A stretch of 64,000 nt of DNA from Anaerolineaceae bacterium (GTDB lineage Bacteria; Chloroflexota; Anaerolineae; Aggregatilineales; Phototrophicaceae), in NCBI GenBank assembly GCA_020634135.1, contig JACKCG010000003.1, forward strand, positions 372,001 to 436,000, given 5' to 3'. The notes beneath the pieces are model-generated. The model saw nothing but the letters and a program-made list of their open reading frames with translations. It ran no database searches and was not told where the DNA came from. Below, piece after piece: positions 50,712-60,100 of this stretch. The number at the start of each line of letters is the position of its first letter. Positions within the stretch are counted from its first letter, which is position 1. Made by a program: the position numbers and the translations under genes.

Positions 50712-53700
50712 ATGCGCTTGTTTTCAATACGCACGCTTCTATTTGCCCTGTGCATCCTGTTGGTTTTTCCCCTGGCAGCCGGGGCGCAAAGCGGCGGGGA
50801 AATCGCCATTGGCGAGACGATCAATGGCGAATTGACGGTGAGCCAACCCTCATTGACATATCGTTACCAGGGTCATGCCGGGGATGTCCTGAGCATCACC
50901 CTGACCTCGGATGCGTTTGACGCCTATCTCACGCTCCAGGATGCGGACGGATTTAATATCGCCAGCGATGACGACAGCGGCGGCGGCTCGAACGCGGCCC
51001 TGGCGGACATCACCCTGCCCAGGGACGGCGTGTATCTGATTATTGTGGATAGTTTTAACCGGGCTTCCAGCGGAGCTTTTTCCCTGACGCTGCAAGGCAC
51101 ACAGAATATCCCGCCGGAGCCGGTGACAGCCGGTGCGATTGAGCCAGGGCAAACCTTAGCCGGTGAACTCGCCGGGGATACACTGGCCGCCGCTTACACC
51201 TTTGCCGGGCGTGCCGGACAGCGGGTCACGATCACCCTGCTTTCGGAGGATTTTGACAGCTACCTGGTGCTGAAAGATGCCACTGGCACAGACCTCGTGA
51301 GCGATGACGACAGCGCAGGCAACCTCAATGCCCGCATCGGCAATTTCGCGCTCCCGGCGGATGGCACCTATACGATTGTTGCCACCAGTTATAACAATGC
51401 GACACCTGGGAACTTCACATTGACGCTGGAAGTCGCAGGGGCGGCGACCACCCCGATTCAGGCGACGCCCACTTTCACTCCAACCCCCGCTACTGGCGTC
51501 ATTGTGACCCCGGTGGTCAGCGGCGGCGAGACGCCTATTACGCCCGGCCAGGCGGTGACGGGACTGCTGGCCGCGAACAGCGCGGGCGCGACATTCGTCT
51601 TTGACGGGCGTGCCGGGGAACAGGTAACAATCCTGCTCGAATCGGATGCGTTTGACGCTTACCTGACACTGCAAGATGCCGCCGGAAACGTCCTGACAAC
51701 CGATGACGACAGCGCAGGCAACCTCAACGCCCGTATCCGCGACTTTGCGCTCCCGGCAGATGGCACCTATACCATCGTCGCCAGCAGTTTCAGCGGGGCG
51801 GCTTCCGGCCCCTTCACGATCACCCTTGAAACAGCGGGCAGTGGCGCGGTTATCGAGTTGACGCCCACCCCCCTTCCCCCGGTGGCGACAGTCGTCCCGG
51901 CTACAGGTGACACGCTCCAACCGAACGTGCCGCTGACAGGAACACTCAGCGCCGAACAACCCGCCATGAGCTACACCTTCACCGGGGCGGCGGGTCAAAC
52001 CGTAACGATCACCCTTGAATCGGACACCTTCGACGCCTACCTGACGCTGCAAGACGCTGCCGGAAACGTCCTGGCAACCGACGATGACAGCGCCGGCAGC
52101 CTCAACGCCCGCATCAGCAACTTCGCGCTCCCGGCAGACGGCGTATACACGGTTATGGTGGACAGTTTCATCGGGGCGGCGGCGGGCGACTTCACCCTCA
52201 CGCTGGAAACGGCGGGCGGCGGCGCAGTCGTGCCCACCCCCCTTCCCCCGGTGGTGACGGTTGTCCCGGCAACGGGCGACACGCTTCTACCCAACGTGCC
52301 GCTGACAGGGGTACTCAGCGCCGAAGAGGCCACGATGAGCTACACCTTCACCGGGGCGGCGGGTCAAACCGTAACGATCACCCTTGAATCAAACGCCTTT
52401 GACGCCTACCTGACGCTGCAAGACGCTGCCGGAAACATCCTGGCAACCGATGATGACAGCGCCGGAAGTCTCAACGCCCGCATCACCGACTTCGCGCTCC
52501 CGGCAGATGGCACCTATACCGCCGTCGTGAGCAGCTTCGCAGGTTCAGCGGTGGGTGACTTCACCCTCACGCTGGAAACGGCGGGCGGCAGCGCGCTTGT
52601 GCCGACTCCCGTTCCCCCGGTGGTGACGGTTGTCCCGGCGGCGGGTGACACGCTCCTGCCAAATGTGCCACTGGCGGGGACGCTGACCGCCGAACAACCC
52701 ACCATGAGCTATACCTTCACCGGGGCGGCGGGGCAGCGCGTGACAATCACCCTTGAATCAACGGCTTTTGATGCCTTCCTGATCCTTCAGGATTCCACCG
52801 GGACAGAATTAACCGGGGATGACGACAGCGCGGGCAATCTCAACGCCCGCATCACCGACTTCGCGCTCCCAGGGGATGGCGTGTATACCGTGATTGTCAC
52901 GAGTTTCGGCGGTACGGCGCTGGGCGACTTCACGCTTACGCTGGAAACGGCGGGGAGCGGCGCGGTTGTGCCGACTCCCGTTCCCCCGGTGGCGACAACC
53001 GGGAATGAAATCGCAGCCGGACAGATTGTATCCGGCGAACTGACCAATTCGCAGTTGAGCGTCACGTACCGGCTGGTGGGCGAGGCGGGCAGCGCCGTCT
53101 CGATCATGCTGAACTCGGAGGCCTTCGATGCCTTTCTCACCGTGCAGGACGCTGCCGGAAACGAGGTGGCGAGTGACGATGACGGCGGCGGTAACCTGAA
53201 TTCCCGTATCGCGGTTTTCCGCCTGGAAGCGGGCCAGACCTATTCAATTATCGCCTCCAGCCTGGGTGGCACAGCCATCGGAGCATACACGCTCCAGGTG
53301 GATAGCGTGACCTTCTCCAGCGGCGGCCCGATTGCGGTAGGCGAATCCCTGACAGGCTATGCTGATGGCGGCTATCCTTCGTATACATTTTCGGCAGACG
53401 CTGGGGAAATGGTCGTCATTACGCTGCGTTCGGAGGATTTCGACTCGTTCGTGCGCCTGTATGACAACCAGGGCGGCGAACTGGCAAGCGACGACGACAG
53501 CGGCGGTAACCTCGATTCGCAGATCAGCTTCTTCACCATTCCAGCCAGCGGCGAATATACCATTCAGGTCGAAGCCTATGGCGGCGAGGCGGCTATCGGC
53601 GCGTATACCTTGAGCGTCGCCACTGTGACCACCCGCCCGGTGGAATATACCCAGGAAATCCAGGCGGAACTAGACACGACGAACTCGGTGTTGGGCTTCC

Positions 53701-54566
53701 GTTTTCGGGGTCAGGCTGGCGATGTGATCGCTATCAGCATGAACTCCGATACCTTTGACTCCTACCTGACGCTGACATCGGCGGATGGCGTGATGCTGGT
53801 GAGCAACGACGACGGCGGCGGCGATTTGAATGCTTTGATAGGGCCGTTTGCCCTGCCCGAAACCGGCGATTACATTATCGGGGCGCGGGGCTATGATGCG
53901 AATGCCGCCGGGCCGTTCACCCTGCGCCTGGAACGGGTGACGATGACACCGATCATGTATGGCGGGACGATTACCGGGGTATTCGACGCTGCCACGAGCG
54001 CCCTCTACTACAGCTTTGAAGGCAGCAGCGGCGACATGATTTCGCTGGCGGTAGCCGGGGATAACGGCCTGGACACGACACTCCTGGTCAATGGGCCGGG
54101 GAACTACCAGATAGGCTATGACGACGACAGCGGGCGCGACTTTGACCCGGAAATCAGCCGTCTGATCCTGGACGAAAGCGGTACGTATGTCGTGATTGTG
54201 CGGCCTTTCAACAGCGGCACCGCCGGGACATTCACGCTGACAATCAATGGTCTGCTGCCGGCTGCCCTGGAGGATGGAGCGCAGCAGGTCTACCTGAGCA
54301 GCAAACGTTCGCAGGATATTGTGGTCTTTAAAGGCGTGGCCGGGGAAACTGTAACGATTGTCGCTCGCATGGTGAGCGGCGGCCCAAGTGCTGAACCGAC
54401 TGTTGATGTCCAGCAGGCGGGCGCTTACCTGGCGTATGAGACGCTTTCTGGTGACAGCGAGGTGCGCATGACCGTTACCGTGCCGGAAAACGGCGTTGTG
54501 TCGGTTCTGGTCAGCGACTACAGTTACGAACCAGTCACCGTCGAGGTGCGCCTCGAACGTCCTTAA
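50712..54566 (+). CDS. Giant secreted PPC-repeat protein
   Basis: 1284 residues. The signal peptide ends near PLAAGAQS. The rest consists of about ten bacterial pre-peptidase C-terminal (PPC)-like beta-sandwich repeats of 105-123 residues, with recurring AYLTLQDAAGN, DDDSAGNLNARI, FALPADGTYTIV and GDFTLTLETAG. Thr/Pro-rich linkers separate repeats 2-7. The Asp-rich DDDS turns may bind calcium. The ATG at 50712 follows GGGAG; a GTG at 50706 is less likely. There is no protease domain, LPxTG or obvious anchor, so it may be an adhesin or surface coat protein. Repeats 4-6 are almost identical in DNA. Confidence 0.85.
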   Translation: MRLFSIRTLLFALCILLVFPLAAGAQSGGEIAIGETINGELTVSQPSLTYRYQGHAGDVLSITLTSDAFDAYLTLQDADGFNIASDDDSGGGSNAALADITLPRDGVYLIIVDSFNRASSGAFSLTLQGTQNIPPEPVTAGAIEPGQTLAGELAGDTLAAAYTFAGRAGQRVTITLLSEDFDSYLVLKDATGTDLVSDDDSAGNLNARIGNFALPADGTYTIVATSYNNATPGNFTLTLEVAGAATTPIQATPTFTPTPATGVIVTPVVSGGETPITPGQAVTGLLAANSAGATFVFDGRAGEQVTILLESDAFDAYLTLQDAAGNVLTTDDDSAGNLNARIRDFALPADGTYTIVASSFSGAASGPFTITLETAGSGAVIELTPTPLPPVATVVPATGDTLQPNVPLTGTLSAEQPAMSYTFTGAAGQTVTITLESDTFDAYLTLQDAAGNVLATDDDSAGSLNARISNFALPADGVYTVMVDSFIGAAAGDFTLTLETAGGGAVVPTPLPPVVTVVPATGDTLLPNVPLTGVLSAEEATMSYTFTGAAGQTVTITLESNAFDAYLTLQDAAGNILATDDDSAGSLNARITDFALPADGTYTAVVSSFAGSAVGDFTLTLETAGGSALVPTPVPPVVTVVPAAGDTLLPNVPLAGTLTAEQPTMSYTFTGAAGQRVTITLESTAFDAFLILQDSTGTELTGDDDSAGNLNARITDFALPGDGVYTVIVTSFGGTALGDFTLTLETAGSGAVVPTPVPPVATTGNEIAAGQIVSGELTNSQLSVTYRLVGEAGSAVSIMLNSEAFDAFLTVQDAAGNEVASDDDGGGNLNSRIAVFRLEAGQTYSIIASSLGGTAIGAYTLQVDSVTFSSGGPIAVGESLTGYADGGYPSYTFSADAGEMVVITLRSEDFDSFVRLYDNQGGELASDDDSGGNLDSQISFFTIPASGEYTIQVEAYGGEAAIGAYTLSVATVTTRPVEYTQEIQAELDTTNSVLGFRFRGQAGDVIAISMNSDTFDSYLTLTSADGVMLVSNDDGGGDLNALIGPFALPETGDYIIGARGYDANAAGPFTLRLERVTMTPIMYGGTITGVFDAATSALYYSFEGSSGDMISLAVAGDNGLDTTLLVNGPGNYQIGYDDDSGRDFDPEISRLILDESGTYVVIVRPFNSGTAGTFTLTINGLLPAALEDGAQQVYLSSKRSQDIVVFKGVAGETVTIVARMVSGGPSAEPTVDVQQAGAYLAYETLSGDSEVRMTVTVPENGVVSVLVSDYSYEPVTVEVRLERP

Positions 54567-54605
54567 CGAGTGAGCAGCAGGCGGTGTAAACGAAGTACTG
54601 AAACG

Positions 54606-54631
54606 GTGGGCTGCGGCCCACTGTTTATTTT
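54606..54631 (+). terminator. Terminator of the PPC-repeat gene
   Basis: GTGGGC, TGCG loop, GCCCAC, then TGTTTATTTT, 40 bases after the stop codon. Confidence 0.75.
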
Positions 54632-54640
54632 GCCACCTGA

Positions 54641-54674
54641 AACAAAAACCCACTCTCTCTCAAGAGAATGGGTT
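54641..54674 (-). terminator. Terminator of the small minus-strand gene
   Basis: Read on the minus strand, AACCCATTCTCT and GAGAGAGTGGGTT pair around a short loop and are followed by TTTTTGTTT. It faces the terminator of the PPC gene, giving a tidy convergent end. Confidence 0.75.
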
Positions 54675-54697
54675 AGTTCTTAAGAATAACCTGCGAT

Positions 54698-54892
54698 CTA
54701 GCCTTCTTTGACCTTCAGGCTGTCCCACTGGGCCTTGCTGACAAACTTTGTCAGGTTGCGCCCGTCTTTGGTCTTGCCACGCAGGCCATAACGAGTCTGC
54801 CCGTTTTTGGTCGTGAAGGTGGTCTTTGTCACTTCTTTTTCGTCCAGGGAAACCTTCTTACGGAGTTTAACATCATAAAATTCGATAGCCAC
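54698..54892 (-). CDS. Small basic beta-strand protein
   Basis: 64-residue protein, GTG start with AGGAGAAG upstream. Lys-rich, no cysteine: AIEFYDVKLRKKVSLDEKEV, TTKNGQTRYGLRGKTKDG, NLTKFVSK. The pattern YxVKxxKK...KNGxxxxxG recalls the small zinc-ribbon family DUF5679 (YCVKCK...KNGRPA), but with the metal cysteines replaced by Asp and Leu. This resemblance is tentative. It has its own terminator and may be a monocistronic, well-expressed gene. Confidence 0.7.
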   Translation of the reverse strand: MAIEFYDVKLRKKVSLDEKEVTKTTFTTKNGQTRYGLRGKTKDGRNLTKFVSKAQWDSLKVKEG

Positions 54893-55014
54893 GGTTTGCT
54901 TCTCCTTTAATTGAGCCTTTTGATTAAACTTGCTTTAAGGAGTTCTCCCCCTCAATATCATTCTAGCATAGTCCTAATTATCGCAACACTGCAACCCCAT
55001 AAAGTTCGAATAAC

Positions 55015-55563
55015 TTAACTTAACAATCGGGCATAAGTGCTGAGTTCTTCCGGTTGAGCCTGGCGCGCCAGGATATGCCCCGCCGCCAGCAGCCGCTGCG
55101 CCTCACTCACCGCGAGTTGCAGGGCACAATCGGCGCTCAACGGCCCCCGTTGCAGCAGCGTAGCTGATACCTCTGGCAGACCAGCATCGCCGGCCAGCAA
55201 ATCGGCAATCATATTCCCGGCAGTCGCCGTCACCTCTCCTGCCAGTTCACCGGCAATCTGGTAAACCACGGCCTGCAAACAAGCGGTATGGTTGATCTGT
55301 TCGCCGCGCAGCGCCCGGTACGGGTGAATCTGCTCAATCCCCAGCGTAACCCCCTCCACAAACACCGGTACGAGGGACCTTACCAGGAAGTCATGGGACT
55401 GCATCCAGAAGACCACCGGCAGCCGCCCCTGGGTCTCCAGGTAAGCGGTCACCCGTTGGCGCAGCATGTGAAAACACCGCTCGAGTATCGCCTGGATATG
55501 TGATTCCAGGTGTGTCCTGCTATGAAAATTGCCTGCATGGTATATGGCCGTGCCTGTCATCAT
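55015..55563 (-). CDS. Hypothetical helix-rich protein
   Basis: 182 residues from ATG 55563 (55560 and a TTG at 55572 are alternatives). Predicted mostly helical: SHIQAILERCFHMLRQRVTA, AVVYQIAGELAGEVTATAGN and ALQLAVSEAQRLLAAGHILA. No signal peptide, membrane span or recognised family. It has a good promoter but no clear ribosome site, with a leader of about 28 bases. Confidence 0.6.
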   Translation of the reverse strand: MMTGTAIYHAGNFHSRTHLESHIQAILERCFHMLRQRVTAYLETQGRLPVVFWMQSHDFLVRSLVPVFVEGVTLGIEQIHPYRALRGEQINHTACLQAVVYQIAGELAGEVTATAGNMIADLLAGDAGLPEVSATLLQRGPLSADCALQLAVSEAQRLLAAGHILARQAQPEELSTYARLLS

Positions 55564-55597
55564 CGCATCCAAACAATCAATTTAGAACATATATTCT

Positions 55598-55625
55598 ATT
55601 ATAGGGAAATTTGGCTGCTTGTCCA
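55598..55625 (-). promoter_or_regulatory. Promoter of the helix-rich protein gene with palindrome
   Basis: On the minus strand TGGACA, 16-bp spacer, TATAAT. The expected transcription start falls in the palindrome TAGAACATATATTCTA (55583-55598), whose GAAC-ATAT-ATTC core is one base off an SOS box. The remaining gap up to 55874 holds no recognisable gene. Confidence 0.55.
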
Positions 55626-55874
55626 GATATTTCAGTTAGAAACAGGTTAGAAAGTGTCGTGGCGTGAGACCATGTGGTTCAAGGGAGAATTTCAGGTCGG
55701 TCAGTGGGGAGGCCTTTCGTTCAGCACATAGCACAGGCATTCTGTCCAACATCACCGACTTTAGGTGAGTATCTGCACAAGGATATAGCGAGATTACCGG
55801 GACGCACCTATAATTTCCCATAATATATCGTTAAAGATGTGCCGCCCGCCAGCACGCCCAGCAAGGAGATTCCT

Positions 55875-57218
55875 GTGGCTGATACCCCCCCCATGATTGG
55901 CTTCGTGCCAATCGCCCGCCCGACGTTCGATGTCCCTCTCGCCCAGGAAATGACTCAACAGGTTGTCCGCCAGCTTGCCAAAGCAGGATTTTCACTGGTC
56001 GGCACACCTGACCTGGTGATGGATGCCGCAGCGGTTGAAACACGGATTCGCTTGTTTGATGTGAATCCGCCCGACTTGCTCCTGGTATTACAGGCATCAT
56101 TTGCCGATAGCAGCATGGCGAAGGCGCTGGCGGAACGGGTGGACGCGCCGCTGCTGCTGTGGGCGCTGCCGGAACCGCGTGTCGGCGGACGACTGCGGCT
56201 CAACTCGTTCTGCGGCATCAACCTGGCCGGGCACGCGCTGCGCCGGGCCGGGCTGGCGTATGAGACCATCTATGCCACCCCGGATGACCCATCTGCCCTG
56301 GCGAAAGTCGGAGTACTGGCGAAGGCCGCCGCTGTGCGCCGCCGTTTGCGCGGGACGCGCATCGGGCGCGTGGGCGAAAACCCCGCCGGGTTCGAGACCT
56401 GCATCCCCAATCAACCGGCGCTCAAAGCGCAGCTTGGCCTGGAAGTCGTCGGGATTGACTTACAACAGGTATTCGCCGGAGTCCGCGCCCAGCCACAGGA
56501 GAAAATCGCGGCGCTGGCGCAGACGGTCAGGCAGCAGGTTGCAGGCGTGGATGATATGGATGCCGTTGCCACCAATGGCACACTCGGCGCGTTCCTGACA
56601 CTGGAACACATCGCGGAAAAAGAGCAGCTGGATGGATTGGCGGTGCGCTGCTGGCCGGAATTCTTCACGGACCTGGGCTGTTCGGCCTGTGGCGCAATGT
56701 CCATGCTCAGTAACAAACTGCTCCCCTGTAGCTGCGAGTCGGATGTCAACGGGACGATTACGCAGTTGATTCTCCAGTGGATCAGCGGCGAACCAGCCTT
56801 TGGCAGTGACCTCGTCTCCTTTGACACGGCGGAGGATGTCGCCATCCTGTGGCACTGTGGGTTAGCGCCGCTTTCGATGGCTGACCCGTCGGTGCAGCCG
56901 AGGGCGACGATTCACTCCAACCGCAGGATGCCGCTGCTGATGGAATTTCCGTTGAAACCGGGGCGCGTCACGCTGGCACGCTTGAGCGAAGCCACCGGGG
57001 AATTTCGCCTGGTGATTGCCGGTGGGGAGATGATCCAGGCGCCGCCGAGTTTCACCGGCACAACGGGGACGCTGCGCTTTGACAGCGGCGCGGCTGTAGT
57101 GATGGATGCCATTCTGCGGGAGGGGCTGGAGCATCATCTCTCGCTGACCTACGGCGACCACCGCGAGACCCTGCTGGCGCTGGCGAAGATGCTCGATTTA
57201 CCCGTGCTGGAATTATAG
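55875..57218 (+). CDS. L-fucose/L-arabinose isomerase-like protein
   Basis: 447-residue protein resembling the L-fucose isomerase superfamily: PMIGFVPIARPTFDVPLAQE at the N-terminus, RLRLNSFCGINLAGHALRRA, IGRVGENPAGFETC in the middle domain, and CWPEFFTDLGCSACGAMSML with an acidic/His-rich C-terminal half. Family members interconvert aldoses and ketoses with Mn2+. The GTG at 55875 is chosen because AAGGAG lies 6 bases before it. It heads a set with transaldolase and GH4 genes, which supports a sugar role; the sugar is unknown. Confidence 0.75.
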   Translation: MADTPPMIGFVPIARPTFDVPLAQEMTQQVVRQLAKAGFSLVGTPDLVMDAAAVETRIRLFDVNPPDLLLVLQASFADSSMAKALAERVDAPLLLWALPEPRVGGRLRLNSFCGINLAGHALRRAGLAYETIYATPDDPSALAKVGVLAKAAAVRRRLRGTRIGRVGENPAGFETCIPNQPALKAQLGLEVVGIDLQQVFAGVRAQPQEKIAALAQTVRQQVAGVDDMDAVATNGTLGAFLTLEHIAEKEQLDGLAVRCWPEFFTDLGCSACGAMSMLSNKLLPCSCESDVNGTITQLILQWISGEPAFGSDLVSFDTAEDVAILWHCGLAPLSMADPSVQPRATIHSNRRMPLLMEFPLKPGRVTLARLSEATGEFRLVIAGGEMIQAPPSFTGTTGTLRFDSGAAVVMDAILREGLEHHLSLTYGDHRETLLALAKMLDLPVLEL

Positions 57219-57227
57219 TCGGCAGGT

Positions 57228-57305
57228 TTCAGTGGTCAGTTATCAGTCAAGATAGCTGGTTAGCCTAAAACGCTAAGACGCTAACTGGCTAAGATGCTGA
57301 CCGGC
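57228..57305. repeat. Low-complexity intergenic repeats (copy 2)
   Basis: Contains TTTCAGTGGTCAGTTATCAG, then CTAAAACGCTAAGACGCTAA and CTGGCTAAGATGCTGACC. The GCTAA-based units closely resemble those at 60300-60345 and, more loosely, 34183-34300. They lie in the gap before the transaldolase gene. Confidence 0.55.
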
Positions 57306-57384
57306 CTGCGGCCAGAGAAGTATCGTGTAGTGAATTTTACATCCGGCAGAATTGATGAATTCCTTGTGACCACAGGAGTATGAC

Positions 57385-58050
57385 ATGCAGTTTTTTCTCG
57401 ATAGTGCCATGACCGAAGAAATCCAGTACGCGCTGGAGATGTGGGATATTGACGGCGTGACGACCAACCCACGCCACGTACAGGTTTCCGGCAAGCCTTT
57501 CCTGACGGTTGTCCAGGAGATCGGCGCGATCTTCGCCGGGACAGAGAAGACGGTCTCAGTCCAGACCAATCCATACAAGCATAATGACTACCGGGCAATT
57601 GTGGACGAGGCGCGGGGGCTAGCCAAGCTGTCGCCTAACTTCGTTATCAAGATGCCCTGCACCGAAAACGGCTACAAGGCCTGCAAAATCCTGACCGGCG
57701 AAGGCATCCGCGTGAACCTGACGTTGTGTTTCTCGGCGGCACAGGCACTACAGGCGATGCGCGTGGGCGCTTACTATGTCTCGCCCTTCATCGGCTGGAA
57801 GGAAAGCAACGGCGAAGAAGTCGGCAGCTTTATCGAAGAAATCGTCGCCATCCGGGATAACTACGCCTTCGACACCCAGGTGCTGGTCGCTGCGGTACGG
57901 AATGGGCGTCAGCTCGTGGATGCGGCGGTCATGGGCGCGGACATTACCACTGCCGGTTTCGCCGTTTATCAGGAAGCCTTCGCCCACCCGTATACCGATG
58001 TCGGCCTGAAGAAATTCCAGGAATTCTGGGACAAAACCGATTACGAATAA
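57385..58050 (+). CDS. Small transaldolase / fructose-6-phosphate aldolase-like protein
   Basis: 221-residue TIM-barrel aldolase of the TalC/FSA size class. MQFFLDSAMTEEIQYAL and GVTTNPRHV are the family start, K89 in FVIKMPCTENGYKA is the Schiff-base lysine, VNLTLCFSAAQALQA and GAYYVSPFIGWKE follow. It transfers or cleaves dihydroxyacetone-type units of sugar phosphates. The Arg after TTNP (usually Ser or Thr) may affect specificity. CACAGGAGTATGAC precedes the ATG. Between isomerase and GH4 genes of a sugar locus. Confidence 0.88.
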   Translation: MQFFLDSAMTEEIQYALEMWDIDGVTTNPRHVQVSGKPFLTVVQEIGAIFAGTEKTVSVQTNPYKHNDYRAIVDEARGLAKLSPNFVIKMPCTENGYKACKILTGEGIRVNLTLCFSAAQALQAMRVGAYYVSPFIGWKESNGEEVGSFIEEIVAIRDNYAFDTQVLVAAVRNGRQLVDAAVMGADITTAGFAVYQEAFAHPYTDVGLKKFQEFWDKTDYE

Positions 58051-58106
58051 CAACGCAGGATTTGCATTGGTTTTCATCCAACATAGCTCTTAGAAAGCGA
58101 CTTTGC

Positions 58107-59531
58107 ATGAGCATGAGTTTCAAACCCCCTAAAATCGTTGTCATCGGCGCAGGAAGCGCCATCTTTGGCCTGGGCGCACTCTCCACGATGATGCAGAGCG
58201 AAGGCCTGCGCGGTTCGCAGTTGGCACTGTGTGACATCAACAAAGAAGGCCTGGATGTCATCACGCGCCTGGCGCACATCATGAATAAGGCCTGGGACAG
58301 TAACATGACCATCACCAGCGCGACTGACTGGCGCGAACTGCTGCCGGGGGCGGATTTCGTCCTCGTCTCGATCCAGGTTGGTCAGCGTGAGGCAGTCTGG
58401 GAGAAAGACTGGCGCATCCCACTCAGGCACGGGATTCACCAGCCTTATGCCGAAAACGGCGGGCCGGGGTCATTTTCCCATACCGCGCGCAACCTGCCAA
58501 TTATCCTGAGCATCGCTAAGGATATGGAAGAACTCTGCCCCGACGCCTATTACCTCAACCTTGTGAATCCGCTAATTCGCCTGACAACAGCCGTACACCG
58601 CTACAGCGGGATCAAGGTCGTCGGGCTGTGCCACCAGTTACTGTGGGGCTATGCGATGGCCGGGACGGTGCTGGCGGATCGCTGGGGTATCAAAGTGCCG
58701 GAACATTTCCACGTTCACACGGACGCCACCAATATGCCCTACTTCATTCCGGTGGCGCGGGCGGCGGTAGAACACCTCGAAATCAAAGCCGCCGGCATCA
58801 ATCACTTTTCATGGGTATATGACATCCGTGATAAAGAGACGGGCGAAGACCTCTACCCCGAACTGCGTGACCGCTGGCTGAACCACATGCGCAAGGACTT
58901 CGAGCCGCTGACCCGTGAAATCTTCGAGATTTACGGCATGATGCCCACAGCTGGCGACAGCCATATGTGCGAATTCCTGAGCGTGGTGAGCGACCCGGTG
59001 ACGAAACCCTGGGAGAAATACGACCTCAAGCTGCAAAGCTGGGAGGGCAACCGCAACCGCCGGGCATCACGGCAAAAACTGGCACAGGACATCGTTAACG
59101 GCATAACCGATGTCAACGACCTGCGCGACGTGTGGCGGCATGATATGCTGGATGAAGGCATCCCGGAAATGATCTGTGCGGCGCACTATAACCAGACGTA
59201 TATGCACCAGCAGTTGAACATCCCCAACCAGTGCTACATCCCCAACCTGCCAGCGGATGCGATTGTCGAAGTGCCGGGCGCGATTTCCCGCTTCGGCTTC
59301 CAGGGTGTCAGCTTCCCGCCGCTGCCTGAACCGATTGCGGAGATGTGCCGCCGGGAACTGGGGCTGGCGTCGCTGTATGTGGACGCGGCAGTGCAGGGAG
59401 ATAAGCAGAAGGCGCTGCAAGCCCTGCTGCTCGACCCGATGGTGACGGATATAGACACGGCGCGGGCGATCCTGGATGACATGCTGGCTGAATTTGCGGA
59501 ATATCTGCCGCAGTTCAAGGGGCAGGCGTAG
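58107..59531 (+). CDS. Family 4 glycoside hydrolase (NAD-dependent)
   Basis: 474-residue GH4 enzyme. The NAD-binding loop is KIVVIGAGSAIFGLGAL near the N-terminus. YLNLVNPLIRLT, VVGLCHQLLWGY and AAGINHFSWVYDIRDK contain the Asn, Cys/His and His positions typical of the NAD+/Mn2+ active site. GH4 enzymes cleave alpha- or beta-glycosides by a redox elimination mechanism and prefer either phosphorylated sugars or galacturonides. Starts at 58107 or 58113; the ribosome site is weak. No PTS gene is nearby, so a non-phosphorylated substrate is possible. Confidence 0.9.
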   Translation: MSMSFKPPKIVVIGAGSAIFGLGALSTMMQSEGLRGSQLALCDINKEGLDVITRLAHIMNKAWDSNMTITSATDWRELLPGADFVLVSIQVGQREAVWEKDWRIPLRHGIHQPYAENGGPGSFSHTARNLPIILSIAKDMEELCPDAYYLNLVNPLIRLTTAVHRYSGIKVVGLCHQLLWGYAMAGTVLADRWGIKVPEHFHVHTDATNMPYFIPVARAAVEHLEIKAAGINHFSWVYDIRDKETGEDLYPELRDRWLNHMRKDFEPLTREIFEIYGMMPTAGDSHMCEFLSVVSDPVTKPWEKYDLKLQSWEGNRNRRASRQKLAQDIVNGITDVNDLRDVWRHDMLDEGIPEMICAAHYNQTYMHQQLNIPNQCYIPNLPADAIVEVPGAISRFGFQGVSFPPLPEPIAEMCRRELGLASLYVDAAVQGDKQKALQALLLDPMVTDIDTARAILDDMLAEFAEYLPQFKGQA

Positions 59532-59746
59532 GGGGCGCTGTCCGCAGATTAGCGTTCTCATCAGACCTCACCTTTGCGAGCTATTGTTCGTTCTCAAGGG
59601 TGAGGTCATTGTGTTTTGGTTGCAGGATACGCAGATCATGAAGCGAGGAGAACAACCGGGATGCTGCATAGGTGAACTGTCGCGTTACGTGCGGCGGGTG
59701 GTTATGTGGAAGAATAGCAAACTGAAAGGGATAGGCCGGTGAGCAG

Positions 59747-60100
59747 TCAGAAAAACGAACGCTGTACAAATCGTATGCCGGCCAGTATCTGACGAACCCT
59801 TTGCTCAGATAATGTCCCGATATATTGGCCCAGCTGCGTTTTTTCTATCGTGGAAATTTTCGATACTTCGACAGCACTTTGCCGGGGCAAATTGGCCTCA
59901 CCCGGTTCGAGCAGGACATTACCTGGTATGCTGATCTTTCTGGCATTGGTCGTCAGCGCACAAATGACTACGGTGCCAACAGCCGGACTCTGGTTGAGGG
60001 TGTCTTGTTGAATGACCACATGCGGATGGGGAATACGCAGCCCCATATCGTCCTCGCCCGATAGCTGAACCCAGTACACATCACCCTGCCGAATACCCAT
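59747..60100 (-). CDS. MazF/PemK-like toxin without visible antitoxin
   Basis: 117-residue PemK/MazF-fold protein, expected to be a sequence-specific endoribonuclease. RQGDVYWVQL is the typical first strand, HPHVVIQQD the second, then VVICALTTN, GNVLLEPGEANLPRQSAVEV and STIEKTQLGQYIGTLSE. GGAGGAAAAA precedes the ATG. MazE-type antitoxins usually lie just upstream, but no small gene is recognisable on this strand between 60101 and 60320. It may be an orphan, or its antitoxin may be unusual. Confidence 0.85.
   Translation of the reverse strand: MGIRQGDVYWVQLSGEDDMGLRIPHPHVVIQQDTLNQSPAVGTVVICALTTNARKISIPGNVLLEPGEANLPRQSAVEVSKISTIEKTQLGQYIGTLSEQRVRQILAGIRFVQRSFF

Noticed and set aside
51156..52333. 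Minus-strand frames opposite the PPC repeats
   Set aside because: Repetitive antisense frames created by the tandem repeats; no start signals or known domains.
50712..54566. CRISPR or satellite array
   Set aside because: The tandem repeats are 369 bp, in frame and coding for PPC domains, not short repeats with spacers.
55875..59531. Sulfoquinovose sulfo-transaldolase pathway
   Set aside because: Isomerase plus transaldolase brought this to mind, but the isomerase looks fucose-isomerase-like and no sulfolactaldehyde enzymes or sulfonate exporter are present.
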